Positions 23,808 to 31,163 of a stretch of 48,674 nucleotides of DNA are shown piece after piece. This DNA is from Candidatus Nitrosopumilus sp. Lineage in GTDB: Archaea; Thermoproteota; Nitrososphaeria; Nitrososphaerales; Nitrosopumilaceae. Numbering within the stretch: the first letter of the stretch is position 1; every line of letters begins with the position of its first letter. The position numbers and the translations under genes are program-made. Location of the stretch: contig JAOMJV010000006.1 in assembly GCA_028351415.1 (NCBI GenBank), positions 1 through 48,674 of the forward strand, given 5' to 3'. The notes under the pieces are model-generated. The model had not been told where the DNA came from. It was given only the letters and a program-made list of their open reading frames with translations, and searched no databases.

Positions 23808-24452
23808 TTATTTATCTAATTGATCATCATTATTCTCATCTAATGTCCAAGGTAAAAATTTTCCAAGAATTCTAGCCCAATCTAATCTTAAAAGAAGAAC
23901 AATGACAAGAGTCATCATTATTCCAAAAACTACAACTCCAATATAGATTGGAGTTGCATCATCAAGATCTTTTACAAGTGGTTCAACTACAGATAATCCC
24001 AAATAGTGATATAGAAAAACTATAGAATAGCTAAGAACAATTTTTCCGACAAGGGTAGAAATAAAAAATCTTTTTGGATTGTATTTTGCCAATCCTAAAG
24101 GTACAAAAATAATATCATCAGGCATGGGAGTTGCAGCTGCAACAAATGCTGCGGCTGCACCATATTTTGTAACTAATCTTTGAAATGGACGCATTCTTTT
24201 TAGAGTTTTTTTACTAATTATTTTTCTGCCTTTAAAACTAACATAAAATATAATTTGCTTTGCAGCAGTAGCTGAAACTGCTGAAACTAATGCCAAAATA
24301 TGTAAATCATATTCATTTCCAATAGACATTGTAGCAAGTAACAAAAAACCAGGAAGAGGAACAAAGGGAATAAGAGAACCAAAAAAATTTACAAGTGCTA
24401 AAATAATATACCCATCACCAACAGCAAATGGAAAAATATCAGTAAAATCCAT
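23808..24452 (-). CDS. VTT-domain (DedA/SNARE-associated type) membrane protein
   Basis: A 214-residue membrane protein with about five or six hydrophobic segments. Characteristic pieces are VPLPGFLLLATMSIG near residues 32-46, a loop with GRKIISKKTLKRMRPF, AAATPMPDDIIFVPLGLA and KIVLSYSIVFLYHY. It is followed by an acidic tail. The proline-acidic membrane loops suit the VTT/DedA superfamily, linked to lipid scrambling and membrane homeostasis. It is divergent from a second, frameshifted member of the same superfamily. Confidence 0.75.
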   Translation of the reverse strand: MDFTDIFPFAVGDGYIILALVNFFGSLIPFVPLPGFLLLATMSIGNEYDLHILALVSAVSATAAKQIIFYVSFKGRKIISKKTLKRMRPFQRLVTKYGAAAAFVAAATPMPDDIIFVPLGLAKYNPKRFFISTLVGKIVLSYSIVFLYHYLGLSVVEPLVKDLDDATPIYIGVVVFGIMMTLVIVLLLRLDWARILGKFLPWTLDENNDDQLDK

Positions 24453-24539
24453 TAATAAAATGAATTTTAGGCAGTATTTAATTAAAACGAACTATTTTCA
24501 AATGAAAGTGAATAATAAAGATAGTAGAAGTGCATATTC

Positions 24540-25065
24540 ATGAGTTATGAGTTATTCATGGAATATTATCTGCAAGCCCAAGAAATTCTAGCTAATAACA
24601 CATTTCAAGAATATGGCATAATTGGTTTATTTTTAAATTCATTATTAGCAGCTACGGCACTACCGTTACCAACAGAAATTTTAACCTCAGCATTATTGAT
24701 AGGAGGAGAAAATATTTTTCTTGTGGCGATAGCATTAATCACAGGATCAGTTATCGGAGGAATTTTAAATTATTCTATAGGGTTTGGAGGAAGTAAATTA
24801 TTTAAAAAAATTGGAAGAAAATCAAACACAGAAGAACCTGTAAAAGAAAATAAAGAAAAACAGGAAAAAAAAACACCACAGATTATTGAATAGATTTGGA
24901 TGGGGTGCAATATTTTTCGCAGCATGGATTCCAGTAGTAGGGGATTTGATGTTGATTACAGCAGGTGTAAAAAAAATGAAATTTAGAAAATTTTTAATTG
25001 TTATGATATCAGGTAAAATAGTCAAAACAAGTATTGTTGTACTAGGATTAGGAACACTATTTTAA
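24540..25065 (+). CDS. DedA/YqaA-like membrane protein, interrupted by a +1 frameshift
   Basis: The frame from ATG 24540 encodes the N-terminal half (PLPTEILTSALLIGG, GSVIGGILNYSIGFGGSK) and a lysine-rich linker, then ends at 24893. The next frame continues without a gap: RLLNRFGWGAIFFAAWIPVVGDLM and IVKTSIVVLGLGTLF, ending at 25065. The two join if one A is removed from the run of nine A at 24865-24873, giving 174 residues, the normal VTT size. It could be a homopolymer sequencing error, a slippage-decoded gene or a fresh pseudogene. A TATA-like gaataataaa lies about 26 nt before the start. Confidence 0.7.
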
Positions 25066-25141
25066 AAAAACACTGTAATAATTTAAAAATAAATAAGAAT
25101 TAACAATATGATTAAAATACAATCAAGATTCAAGAAACAAC

Positions 25142-25516
25142 ATGACAGTAAAAAAATTTGAATTGATTTGTAAACACATCCTTGCAATTAGTCCATTCAT
25201 CAGATTTGTAGGCGTCATAGGTGAAAGAGGGGAATTAATTACACATGATAGAAGACATGAATTAATACCATTATTAGATCAAAAAAATACACACTACCAA
25301 TTTTCACATATTGCCATGAAGACAGATTTAGAAGGATTTTTTGATAAAAATTTAGGAGAAGTAGAATTTGTTTGGGAAGAAAGGAAGAAAGTACAAACAA
25401 TATCATTTGCAATAAAAAAATCAAGAGTGTGGGTTTCAATAGATAAAAAAGCTATTAGATCAGAAATGTTAAGAATAATAGATTCATGCCTACCAATTGT
25501 AAAAAAGCATTCATAA
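25142..25516 (+). CDS. Unknown protein (Roadblock-like fold possible)
   Basis: A 124-residue soluble protein. It alternates short helices and strands: FELICKHILAISPFIRFVGVIGERGELITHD, then a histidine-rich region, and a C-terminal EERKKVQTISFAIKKSRVWVSI. The strand-helix order FVGVIGERGELI...RKKVQTISFAIKK resembles small sensor or Roadblock-type domains, which is only a guess. A TATA-like gattaaaata (about 25109-25120) precedes the ATG. Neighbours do not indicate a role. Confidence 0.6.
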   Translation: MTVKKFELICKHILAISPFIRFVGVIGERGELITHDRRHELIPLLDQKNTHYQFSHIAMKTDLEGFFDKNLGEVEFVWEERKKVQTISFAIKKSRVWVSIDKKAIRSEMLRIIDSCLPIVKKHS

Positions 25517-25529
25517 AAGTAGAAACATC

Positions 25530-25625
25530 TTGAAATGCACATATTGTGAAATAAATTTAGATTCACTTAGCATGACAGACGGCTTAAAACACATTTTAGA
25601 ACACAAAAAAGAAATACAAAAATAA
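25530..25625 (+). CDS. Possible micro-protein with one zinc finger
   Basis: A 31-residue frame from TTG 25530, beginning MKCTYCEINLDS with C-x2-C, x14, H-x3-H (KHILEHKKE), so one zinc-binding site. It starts 13 bases after the preceding gene. It is short and has no ATG; kept because the zinc motif is complete and small zinc fingers are common here. Confidence 0.35.
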   Translation: MKCTYCEINLDSLSMTDGLKHILEHKKEIQK

Positions 25626-25649
25626 CACACATGCTGAAAAAATGGAAAT

Positions 25650-25937
25650 ATGGATTCAGTAGAAGATATTAAAAAATTAATCAATGAAATTAATTTGAGA
25701 AAACCTAAAAATTATGAAAAAATGAAAATAGAAGAAATAAGTAAAGAATTACACAACATAATGGAATTTGAACAAAACATATTAAAAAAAATCGAAACAT
25801 GTGAAGTACAGCATCAAGATCCAGATTTAATAAAATATGCAAAAATAATTTCTAGAAAAATTATAGAAAGAGAGACAAAATTAATTCAAGAAATATATTT
25901 AAAAAAAATTGATTCAGAATATCTTAATTTAAAATAA
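25650..25937 (+). CDS. Small helical protein, unknown function
   Basis: A 95-residue, strongly helical and charged protein (DIKKLINEINLRKPKNYEKM, ISRKIIERETKLIQEIYLKK). The pattern suits a coiled-coil or two-helix hairpin. No domain is recognised. It lies between the small zinc-finger frame and the convergent ABC ATPase gene, 5 bases from the end of the latter. Confidence 0.6.
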   Translation: MDSVEDIKKLINEINLRKPKNYEKMKIEEISKELHNIMEFEQNILKKIETCEVQHQDPDLIKYAKIISRKIIERETKLIQEIYLKKIDSEYLNLK

Positions 25938-25942
25938 AATTA

Positions 25943-26878
25943 TTATTTATCTTCATAAAGCCAGCACCTAACATATCCACTATCAGTTTTAAATTTAGGT
26001 GGAAGTTGTTTACATTTTTCGATTGCCAAAGGGCATCTAGCAATAAATCTACATTCAGTTGGAGCGTCAAGTAAGCTTGGAGGGGTTCCAGGAATATACT
26101 TTGGAGTATTTCCTTTTAGTGTCGGAATAGATTCCAGAAGTCCTTGTGTATATGGGTGCTTAGGATTACTGTAGATTTCTTTAGAAGAACCAAATTCAAC
26201 CATTTGACCACCATACATTATACCAATTTTATCTGCAATTTCAGATAAAACAGCTAAGTCATGTGTAATTAGCATAAAAGACATTCCATCTTTTTTTAAT
26301 ATTTTTAGTAGATTGATTATTTGTGCTTGAATTAAAACATCAAGTGCAGTGGTAGGCTCATCTGCAATTACAAATTGAGGTTTAAGAATTAAAGCCATTG
26401 CAATGATCACTCTTTGTTTCATTCCACCACTTAATTCATGAGGATATTTTTTTAAAATATTTTTATCCAAATAAACAGAATTAATTGAATCTAAAATTAG
26501 ATTATCAATATCACCGTCAAAATTATGTTGTTTTAAAATTTCAACAAATTGCTGCTTAATAGTAAAAACAGGATCCAGAGAATTCATAGCACCTTGAAAA
26601 ATCATGGATATTTTTTTCCAACGAAATTGATTATCAAAATCAGATTCAGAAAGATCTAAAATAGAATCTCCGTTAAATACAACTTTACCAAAACTCTTAC
26701 CACCAGAAAGCATTCTAATTAACGATAATCCTAAAGTGCTTTTTCCACATGCACTTTCTCCTGCAATTCCAATAGATTCGCCAGAATTTAATTCAAAGTC
26801 AACATCATCAACAGCGTAAACAAGTCCTTGTGATGAGGAATATCTAGAAAATAATCCACTAATTGATAGAAATGCCAT
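25943..26878 (-). CDS. Opp/Dpp-type ABC transporter ATPase (lone)
   Basis: A 311-residue nucleotide-binding subunit of the oligopeptide/dipeptide importer family. Walker A is GESACGKST, the signature LSGGMKQR, and Walker B FVIADEPTTALD. The C terminus has the typical oligo_HPY region with RFIARCPLAIEKCKQLPP and a late cysteine (RCWLY). I start at ATG 26878, which has a TATA-like attata about 23-28 nt ahead; a GTG at 26917 would add 13 residues. No permease or binding-protein gene lies next to it, so its partners are elsewhere. Confidence 0.9.
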   Translation of the reverse strand: MAFLSISGLFSRYSSSQGLVYAVDDVDFELNSGESIGIAGESACGKSTLGLSLIRMLSGGKSFGKVVFNGDSILDLSESDFDNQFRWKKISMIFQGAMNSLDPVFTIKQQFVEILKQHNFDGDIDNLILDSINSVYLDKNILKKYPHELSGGMKQRVIIAMALILKPQFVIADEPTTALDVLIQAQIINLLKILKKDGMSFMLITHDLAVLSEIADKIGIMYGGQMVEFGSSKEIYSNPKHPYTQGLLESIPTLKGNTPKYIPGTPPSLLDAPTECRFIARCPLAIEKCKQLPPKFKTDSGYVRCWLYEDK

Positions 26879-26924
26879 ATTTTTTCTTAGATCCAAACTA
26901 TAATTTTTGTTTTGCACTAAGGGA

Positions 26925-26930
26925 TATAAA
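26925..26930 (+). promoter_or_regulatory. TATA box for the KH protein-aspS operon
   Basis: The sequence tataaa is centred about 34 nt before ATG 26962, giving a leader of a few bases. The same AT patch may also serve the divergent ABC gene. Confidence 0.4.
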
Positions 26931-26961
26931 CAACAATATCAGAATGAAGAAATCGATTTAA

Positions 26962-27468
26962 ATGATATTTCCAATTTGTGGCTTTGATGCAAAAAATAAT
27001 GTACTTTGCCCTCAATGTGAGGGAAAAGTGGATACAGGCGTATTAACCAAAGCAGATGTAGAAGCATCAGTAACATTAGCAAAAATTGCAAAAACAACTA
27101 AAGAAATAGAAAATTTTTCGCTTTATTCCTGTAAAGAATTTGAAGGCAATTTTATTTTATCATTAGCAAAAAATGACATAATGATCATTAGGCAAAGTAG
27201 AACAATATACAGACTATTACAAGATAATTTTAAACAAAAGATTTGGCTAGTAGAAGCAGATGAAACAGATAAAAAATTCATTGAAGATTTATTTTTTCCA
27301 ACAAAAATTTTAGCAATTAATGTGGTTTGGTCAAAAGGAATTGAAAAAACTAAAGCCATAGTTTCAGGCAAATGGACTCCAAAATTCCCCATAGATACCA
27401 AAAAAGTCATAGAAATCGTGAAAAATATCCGAAACCTTGACATTGACATAGATTTTGAGGATAAATAA
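26962..27468 (+). CDS. Archaeal Zn-ribbon/KH (NusA-like) RNA-binding protein
   Basis: A 168-residue protein. An N-terminal zinc-binding stretch (C6, C16, C19 in VLCPQCEGK; the usual fourth ligand is D9) is followed by a KH-like domain whose helix-loop-helix region reads IIRQSRTIYRLLQDNFKQKIWLVE. The glycines of the KH GxxG loop are replaced (IRQSR), so nucleic-acid contact may differ. The C-terminal segment PTKILAINVVWSKGIEKTK matches the archaeal family near aspartyl-tRNA synthetase. It lies 5 bases upstream of aspS and is probably cotranscribed. Confidence 0.75.
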   Translation: MIFPICGFDAKNNVLCPQCEGKVDTGVLTKADVEASVTLAKIAKTTKEIENFSLYSCKEFEGNFILSLAKNDIMIIRQSRTIYRLLQDNFKQKIWLVEADETDKKFIEDLFFPTKILAINVVWSKGIEKTKAIVSGKWTPKFPIDTKKVIEIVKNIRNLDIDIDFEDK

Positions 27469-27473
27469 CAGAT

Positions 27474-28760
27474 ATGGCCTTTGTAAAAACTCACGATATT
27501 TCAGAATTAAACGAAGAACTAATTGGAAAACAAGTAGTGCTAGGAGGATGGATTGAGGATCTTAGAAAATTAGGAAAAATGTCATTTATCACACTTAGAG
27601 ATATTTCAGGAATATCCCAAGTAATAGTAAAAGGGGAATTAAACGACAATCTAGGAGAAATAAATCGTCAAAGTGCAGTCATCGTTAAAGGAATAGTTCA
27701 AGAAACTAAAGCAAGAGATTTTGCATTTGAAGTAAAGGCAGAACAAATAGAAGTTTTAGCAAAAGCTGTTCATCCATTGCCAGTAGATCCAATTGGACGA
27801 ATAGAAAGTAATATCGATACAAGATTAAATCACCGCGCATTAGATATGAGAAATCAAAAAACAGCTTCAATTTTCAAACTAAGACATCATGTATTGCAAG
27901 CATTACGTAAAACATTAGTAGAAAAAAAATTTATTGAGATTACAACACCAAAAATAATAGGAAGTGCAAGTGAGGGAGGAGCAGATTTATTTTCATTAGA
28001 TTATTTTGGAAAGACAGCATATCTTGCACAAAGTCCTCAATTATACAAAGAACAAATGACAATTGGATTAGAAAGAGTATTTGAAATTTCAAATTTTTAC
28101 AGAGCAGAAAACTCACATACAGGAAGACATCTAACAGAATTCACCAGTATCGATATCGAAGCAGCATTTATGGATTATAATGACGTCATGGAAATTCTAG
28201 AAGCACTAGTTATTGCAGTATACAAGTTTGCAGCAGAAAATTGTAAAAAAGAACAAGAAGCCATTGATCACACAATAGAAGTTCCATCAGCACCGTTTGA
28301 AAGAATAACATACACTCAATGTGTGGAGGAATTAAAACAAGCAGGGGAAAAAGTAGAATTTGGAGATGATTTGCTAGATGCACATCTTAGAATAATTGGG
28401 AATAATCATCCAGGATTTTACTTTTTAACAGATTGGCCAATGAAACTAAAGCCATTTTACATTAGAGAGAAAGATGAAGATTCAACACTTTCACGCTCAT
28501 TTGATTTGCAGTACGGATATCTAGAATTATCATCAGGCGGAACTAGACTTCATGATTCAGAGTTACTAAAAGCCAGGTTATCAGAACAAGGTTTAGATCC
28601 GGCACAATTTGAGGATCATCTCAAAACATTTGATTGGGGAATGCCGCCACATTCAGGTTGGGGAATGGGCTTGGACAGATTAATCACTACATTGATTGGT
28701 ATTGATAATGTTCGTGAAGTGGTACTATACCCAAGAGATCCAGATAGATTATCACCTTAA
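27474..28760 (+). CDS. aspS: Aspartyl-tRNA synthetase (archaeal type)
   Basis: A 428-residue class IIb synthetase. It has an N-terminal OB anticodon-binding domain (LGGWIEDLRKLGKMSFITLRD), motif 2 around FYRAENSHTGRHLTEF and motif 3 GWGMGLDRL near the C terminus. No bacterial insertion domain is present. Archaeal enzymes of this type are often non-discriminating, charging both tRNA-Asp and tRNA-Asn; whether this one is cannot be told from sequence alone. It follows the KH protein gene and is the core of the local operon. Confidence 0.96.
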   Translation: MAFVKTHDISELNEELIGKQVVLGGWIEDLRKLGKMSFITLRDISGISQVIVKGELNDNLGEINRQSAVIVKGIVQETKARDFAFEVKAEQIEVLAKAVHPLPVDPIGRIESNIDTRLNHRALDMRNQKTASIFKLRHHVLQALRKTLVEKKFIEITTPKIIGSASEGGADLFSLDYFGKTAYLAQSPQLYKEQMTIGLERVFEISNFYRAENSHTGRHLTEFTSIDIEAAFMDYNDVMEILEALVIAVYKFAAENCKKEQEAIDHTIEVPSAPFERITYTQCVEELKQAGEKVEFGDDLLDAHLRIIGNNHPGFYFLTDWPMKLKPFYIREKDEDSTLSRSFDLQYGYLELSSGGTRLHDSELLKARLSEQGLDPAQFEDHLKTFDWGMPPHSGWGMGLDRLITTLIGIDNVREVVLYPRDPDRLSP

Positions 28761-28771
28761 TTGACATAGAC

Positions 28772-29074
28772 ATGGATGAAGCATCACTTTCAAAATTAGA
28801 CGATAAAGGAGTTTTTACCATTGTGAAAGTTGAAAATGTTGAAAAAAAAATTGGAAAAGAAACAATTACTGAAATAAACATTGAGACCGAAGAGGAATTT
28901 GATAAGATAAAAAAATTCTATACTTCAAGAAAGATGATTGTTACAAAATTTTACAACGAAGGCAAGCCAACCACACTAACTCGAGACATTCAAAAAGGTA
29001 AAAAATACAGAGTGAAGATAATCACACAGAAATTCAGTAATGGAAAAGAAGACTATGACATTGCAAAATCCTAG
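28772..29074 (+). CDS. Small unknown protein
   Basis: A 100-residue protein, 11 bases behind aspS. It has a helix-strand mixture with GVFTIVKVENVEKKIGKE and a lysine-rich C-terminal strand region (KGKKYRVKIITQKFSNGKEDYD), suggestive of a small beta barrel or OB-like fold. No family is recognised. Its position makes cotranscription with aspS likely. Confidence 0.65.
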   Translation: MDEASLSKLDDKGVFTIVKVENVEKKIGKETITEINIETEEEFDKIKKFYTSRKMIVTKFYNEGKPTTLTRDIQKGKKYRVKIITQKFSNGKEDYDIAKS

Positions 29075-29133
29075 TCGATGCACATTTCTTAAAAAAACTC
29101 AGATTTTTATTGTAACAAATTCAACCCAAGGTA

Positions 29134-29382
29134 ATGATTAATCAAGAAGAGGCAAAGAAGGTTGTGGAAGTGATTGGAAATAACTTGATAGGAGTTTCAC
29201 ATGATTCAAACAGTTTTCAAAAATTACCAGATTCATTTTGGGGGTATTTTGCAAGAGGACACGATAAAAAAGGAACATTTGGAGTAATTATCACATATTC
29301 TGAAGATGGAAAGGATGTGGACGAATTAATGAAAATGTATGAGGAATGGGCAAAACAAAACAAGCCTGCTGAATCAAAATAA
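29134..29382 (+). CDS. Small unknown protein
   Basis: An 82-residue acidic protein with an N-terminal helix (QEEAKKVVEVIGNNLIG), a middle with FWGYFARGHDKKGTFGVIITYS, and a C-terminal helix ending WAKQNKPAESK. I do not know the family. A TATA-like tttttat is centred about 27 nt before the ATG at 29134, so it has its own leaderless promoter. The 178-base gap after it (29383-29560) holds no gene I can support. Confidence 0.65.
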   Translation: MINQEEAKKVVEVIGNNLIGVSHDSNSFQKLPDSFWGYFARGHDKKGTFGVIITYSEDGKDVDELMKMYEEWAKQNKPAESK

Positions 29383-29560
29383 TATACTTTGTTTGCAGTC
29401 AACGTTGTCAAAGACATTCAGGTACAATGTCCATTTTTACATTTAATTACCAAAAATAATTCTAATTTTAAAAAAGATATTATGCTTTACGCTACGCATT
29501 GTTAAGACGGAGTGTATTTGTTTACAATTTCCTTAAATTCTGTATTTTAGAAATAAAATT

Positions 29561-29914
29561 ATGACTTGGGCTTCACTTTTTTATGTGTCATCACAAGATT
29601 TTGACGGGGACATAAAATCCCTAAAAACAGTTTTTTCCCAATTTGAAAAGCAGATTCATCAAAAAAATGGTTATAGATTCAGTCCAGATGCTGAATTTGC
29701 GATGGGATGGTATTTTTACACAATTTACGTCAAGATTGGTTTTATAAAAAAACTTGTAGAGTATAATCACATACGTGATCCTAAAGTTAAAGATGAGAAA
29801 GCAATTCTAAAGATTGTTCAAAACTATCTAAAAGTGCAAAAGAGTAAAGCTAGGGTAAAGTTTGATAGAGACAAACCAACGTTTGGAGGATACCATCATT
29901 GGTTACTGAGATAA
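29561..29914 (+). CDS. Unknown aromatic-rich protein
   Basis: A 117-residue protein with many aromatic residues (FAMGWYFYTIYVKIGFIKKLVEYNH) around a possible amphipathic helix, then a basic C-terminal part ending TFGGYHHWLLR. No domain is recognised. A TATA-like ccttaaattc block (29531-29540) lies about 25 nt ahead of the ATG. It stands alone between a plus-strand and a minus-strand gene. Confidence 0.6.
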   Translation: MTWASLFYVSSQDFDGDIKSLKTVFSQFEKQIHQKNGYRFSPDAEFAMGWYFYTIYVKIGFIKKLVEYNHIRDPKVKDEKAILKIVQNYLKVQKSKARVKFDRDKPTFGGYHHWLLR

Positions 29915-29954
29915 GCATTTTTTCCCTTGGCGTATTCTATAGACAAATAAATTA

Positions 29955-30086
29955 CTATTTTGTTTCTTTCAAGAGTTTTCTATAACCGTCACATTCCTTG
30001 CAAAGAGGTTTACCTTTGTATGCAGGATTGCCATCCTTAATTTTTAATGTGCCAGGAGCAACTTTACAAATACAACAAACTGCCAT
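29955..30086 (-). CDS. Small zinc-ribbon protein (43 residues)
   Basis: A short frame from ATG 30086 to TAG: MAVCCICKVAPG, a glycine-rich loop, then PLCKECDGYRKLL. The C-x2-C pair (5 and 7 or 4 and 7) and C-x2-C pair (29 and 32) form a four-cysteine zinc ribbon, with a basic helix at the end. A TATA-like block (30111-30120, minus strand) is centred about 30 nt ahead. It lies downstream of leuB on the same strand but has its own promoter-like site. Such tiny ribbons are frequent in thaumarchaea. Confidence 0.6.
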   Translation of the reverse strand: MAVCCICKVAPGTLKIKDGNPAYKGKPLCKECDGYRKLLKETK

Positions 30087-30127
30087 GTAAAATTAGTAAA
30101 ATATGCAACTAATAAAAATTGGCAATG

Positions 30128-31144
30128 TTAGAGGTTATCAGTAATTTGTTTTGTAAATTCAGAAGTGGTACTATCACCCCCAATATCTTTAGTTTTAATC
30201 CCAGATTTGACTAAATCAAATATAGTAGATTCTAATTTTGCAGCTACTTCAAAACATGTTGGATCATTGTGTTTTGCACCAAGCCAGTCAAGCATCATTT
30301 TAATTGAAAGTAAAAAGGATGACGGGTTTGCAATATTTTGTCCAGCAATGTCAAATGCAGCACCATGAACAGGTTCAAACAATGCAAAATTATCGCCAAG
30401 ATTTGCAGCAGGTGCCATTCCCAATCCACCAACAACTTGAGAAGATTCATCAGATAAAATGTCGCCAAATAGATTTGTTGTAACTATTACATCAAATTGT
30501 TCGGGTTGACGAATTAAATTCATTGCACATGCATCTACATACATTTGTTCAAAAGTAATATCAGGATAGTCTTTTGAAACTTCAGTACATGCTTTGACAA
30601 ATAATCCATCAGTTATTCGCAACACATTAGATTTGTGAACACATGTTACTTTTTTCATAGAATTGCGTTGTTTTGCAGTTTCAAAAGCATATTTTGCAAT
30701 TCTTTTAGATGCATCTTCAGAAATAACTCTCAAAGCTACTGCAGAATTACCAAGACTAAATTCCTTACCAATGTAAAGATCTTCGGTGTTTTCACGAACA
30801 ATTACCATGTCAATATCATCACGTAATGCAGGCATGTGTGGATATGATTTTGCGGGTCTTATGTTAGCATAAAGATCAAGAATTCGTCTCAAAACTACAA
30901 TAACATCAGCAGCACTCTCACCAACAGGTGCCTTCAAACAAACATCAGAATTTTTGATAGTATCAATGACATTTTCAGGAAGAGCATTACCAGTTTCTTC
31001 TAACGCCTTATCACCTGCAGATAATTTTGTAATTTCAAATTTTAAATCAAATTTATCATTAATTGCATTCAATATAGAAACAGCAGATTCAGATAATTCA
31101 GGACCAATTCCATCTCCAGTAATTAATGAGATTTTATACGTCAT
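30128..31144 (-). CDS. leuB: 3-isopropylmalate dehydrogenase
   Basis: A 338-residue beta-decarboxylating dehydrogenase. Landmarks are the N-terminal ISLITGDGIGPEL, MVIVRENTEDLYIGKE, the NAD-binding and metal-binding NLFGDILSDE segment and FEPVHGAAFDIAG. The RENTED pattern also occurs in isocitrate and homoisocitrate dehydrogenases, but the place, last in an ilvB-ilvN-leuA transcription unit, argues for leucine synthesis. The product, 2-oxoisocaproate, gives leucine. It follows leuA by 19 bases. leuC and leuD are not in this window. Confidence 0.88.
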   Translation of the reverse strand: MTYKISLITGDGIGPELSESAVSILNAINDKFDLKFEITKLSAGDKALEETGNALPENVIDTIKNSDVCLKAPVGESAADVIVVLRRILDLYANIRPAKSYPHMPALRDDIDMVIVRENTEDLYIGKEFSLGNSAVALRVISEDASKRIAKYAFETAKQRNSMKKVTCVHKSNVLRITDGLFVKACTEVSKDYPDITFEQMYVDACAMNLIRQPEQFDVIVTTNLFGDILSDESSQVVGGLGMAPAANLGDNFALFEPVHGAAFDIAGQNIANPSSFLLSIKMMLDWLGAKHNDPTCFEVAAKLESTIFDLVKSGIKTKDIGGDSTTSEFTKQITDNL

Positions 31145-31163
31145 ATCATATCAACAATAAAAT

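Noticed and set aside
24822-25025. Minus-strand frame across the frameshift region of the VTT gene
   Set aside because: It is a shadow of the lysine-rich linker; the plus-strand frames together make the expected membrane protein.
29383-29560. Possible tRNA or small RNA in a 178-base gap
   Set aside because: No cloverleaf, no CCA-like end and no GC-rich stem seen; only an AT-rich promoter for the next gene.
30635-30826. Plus-strand frame inside leuB
   Set aside because: Cysteine/phenylalanine-rich shadow of a well-conserved gene, no homologous pattern.
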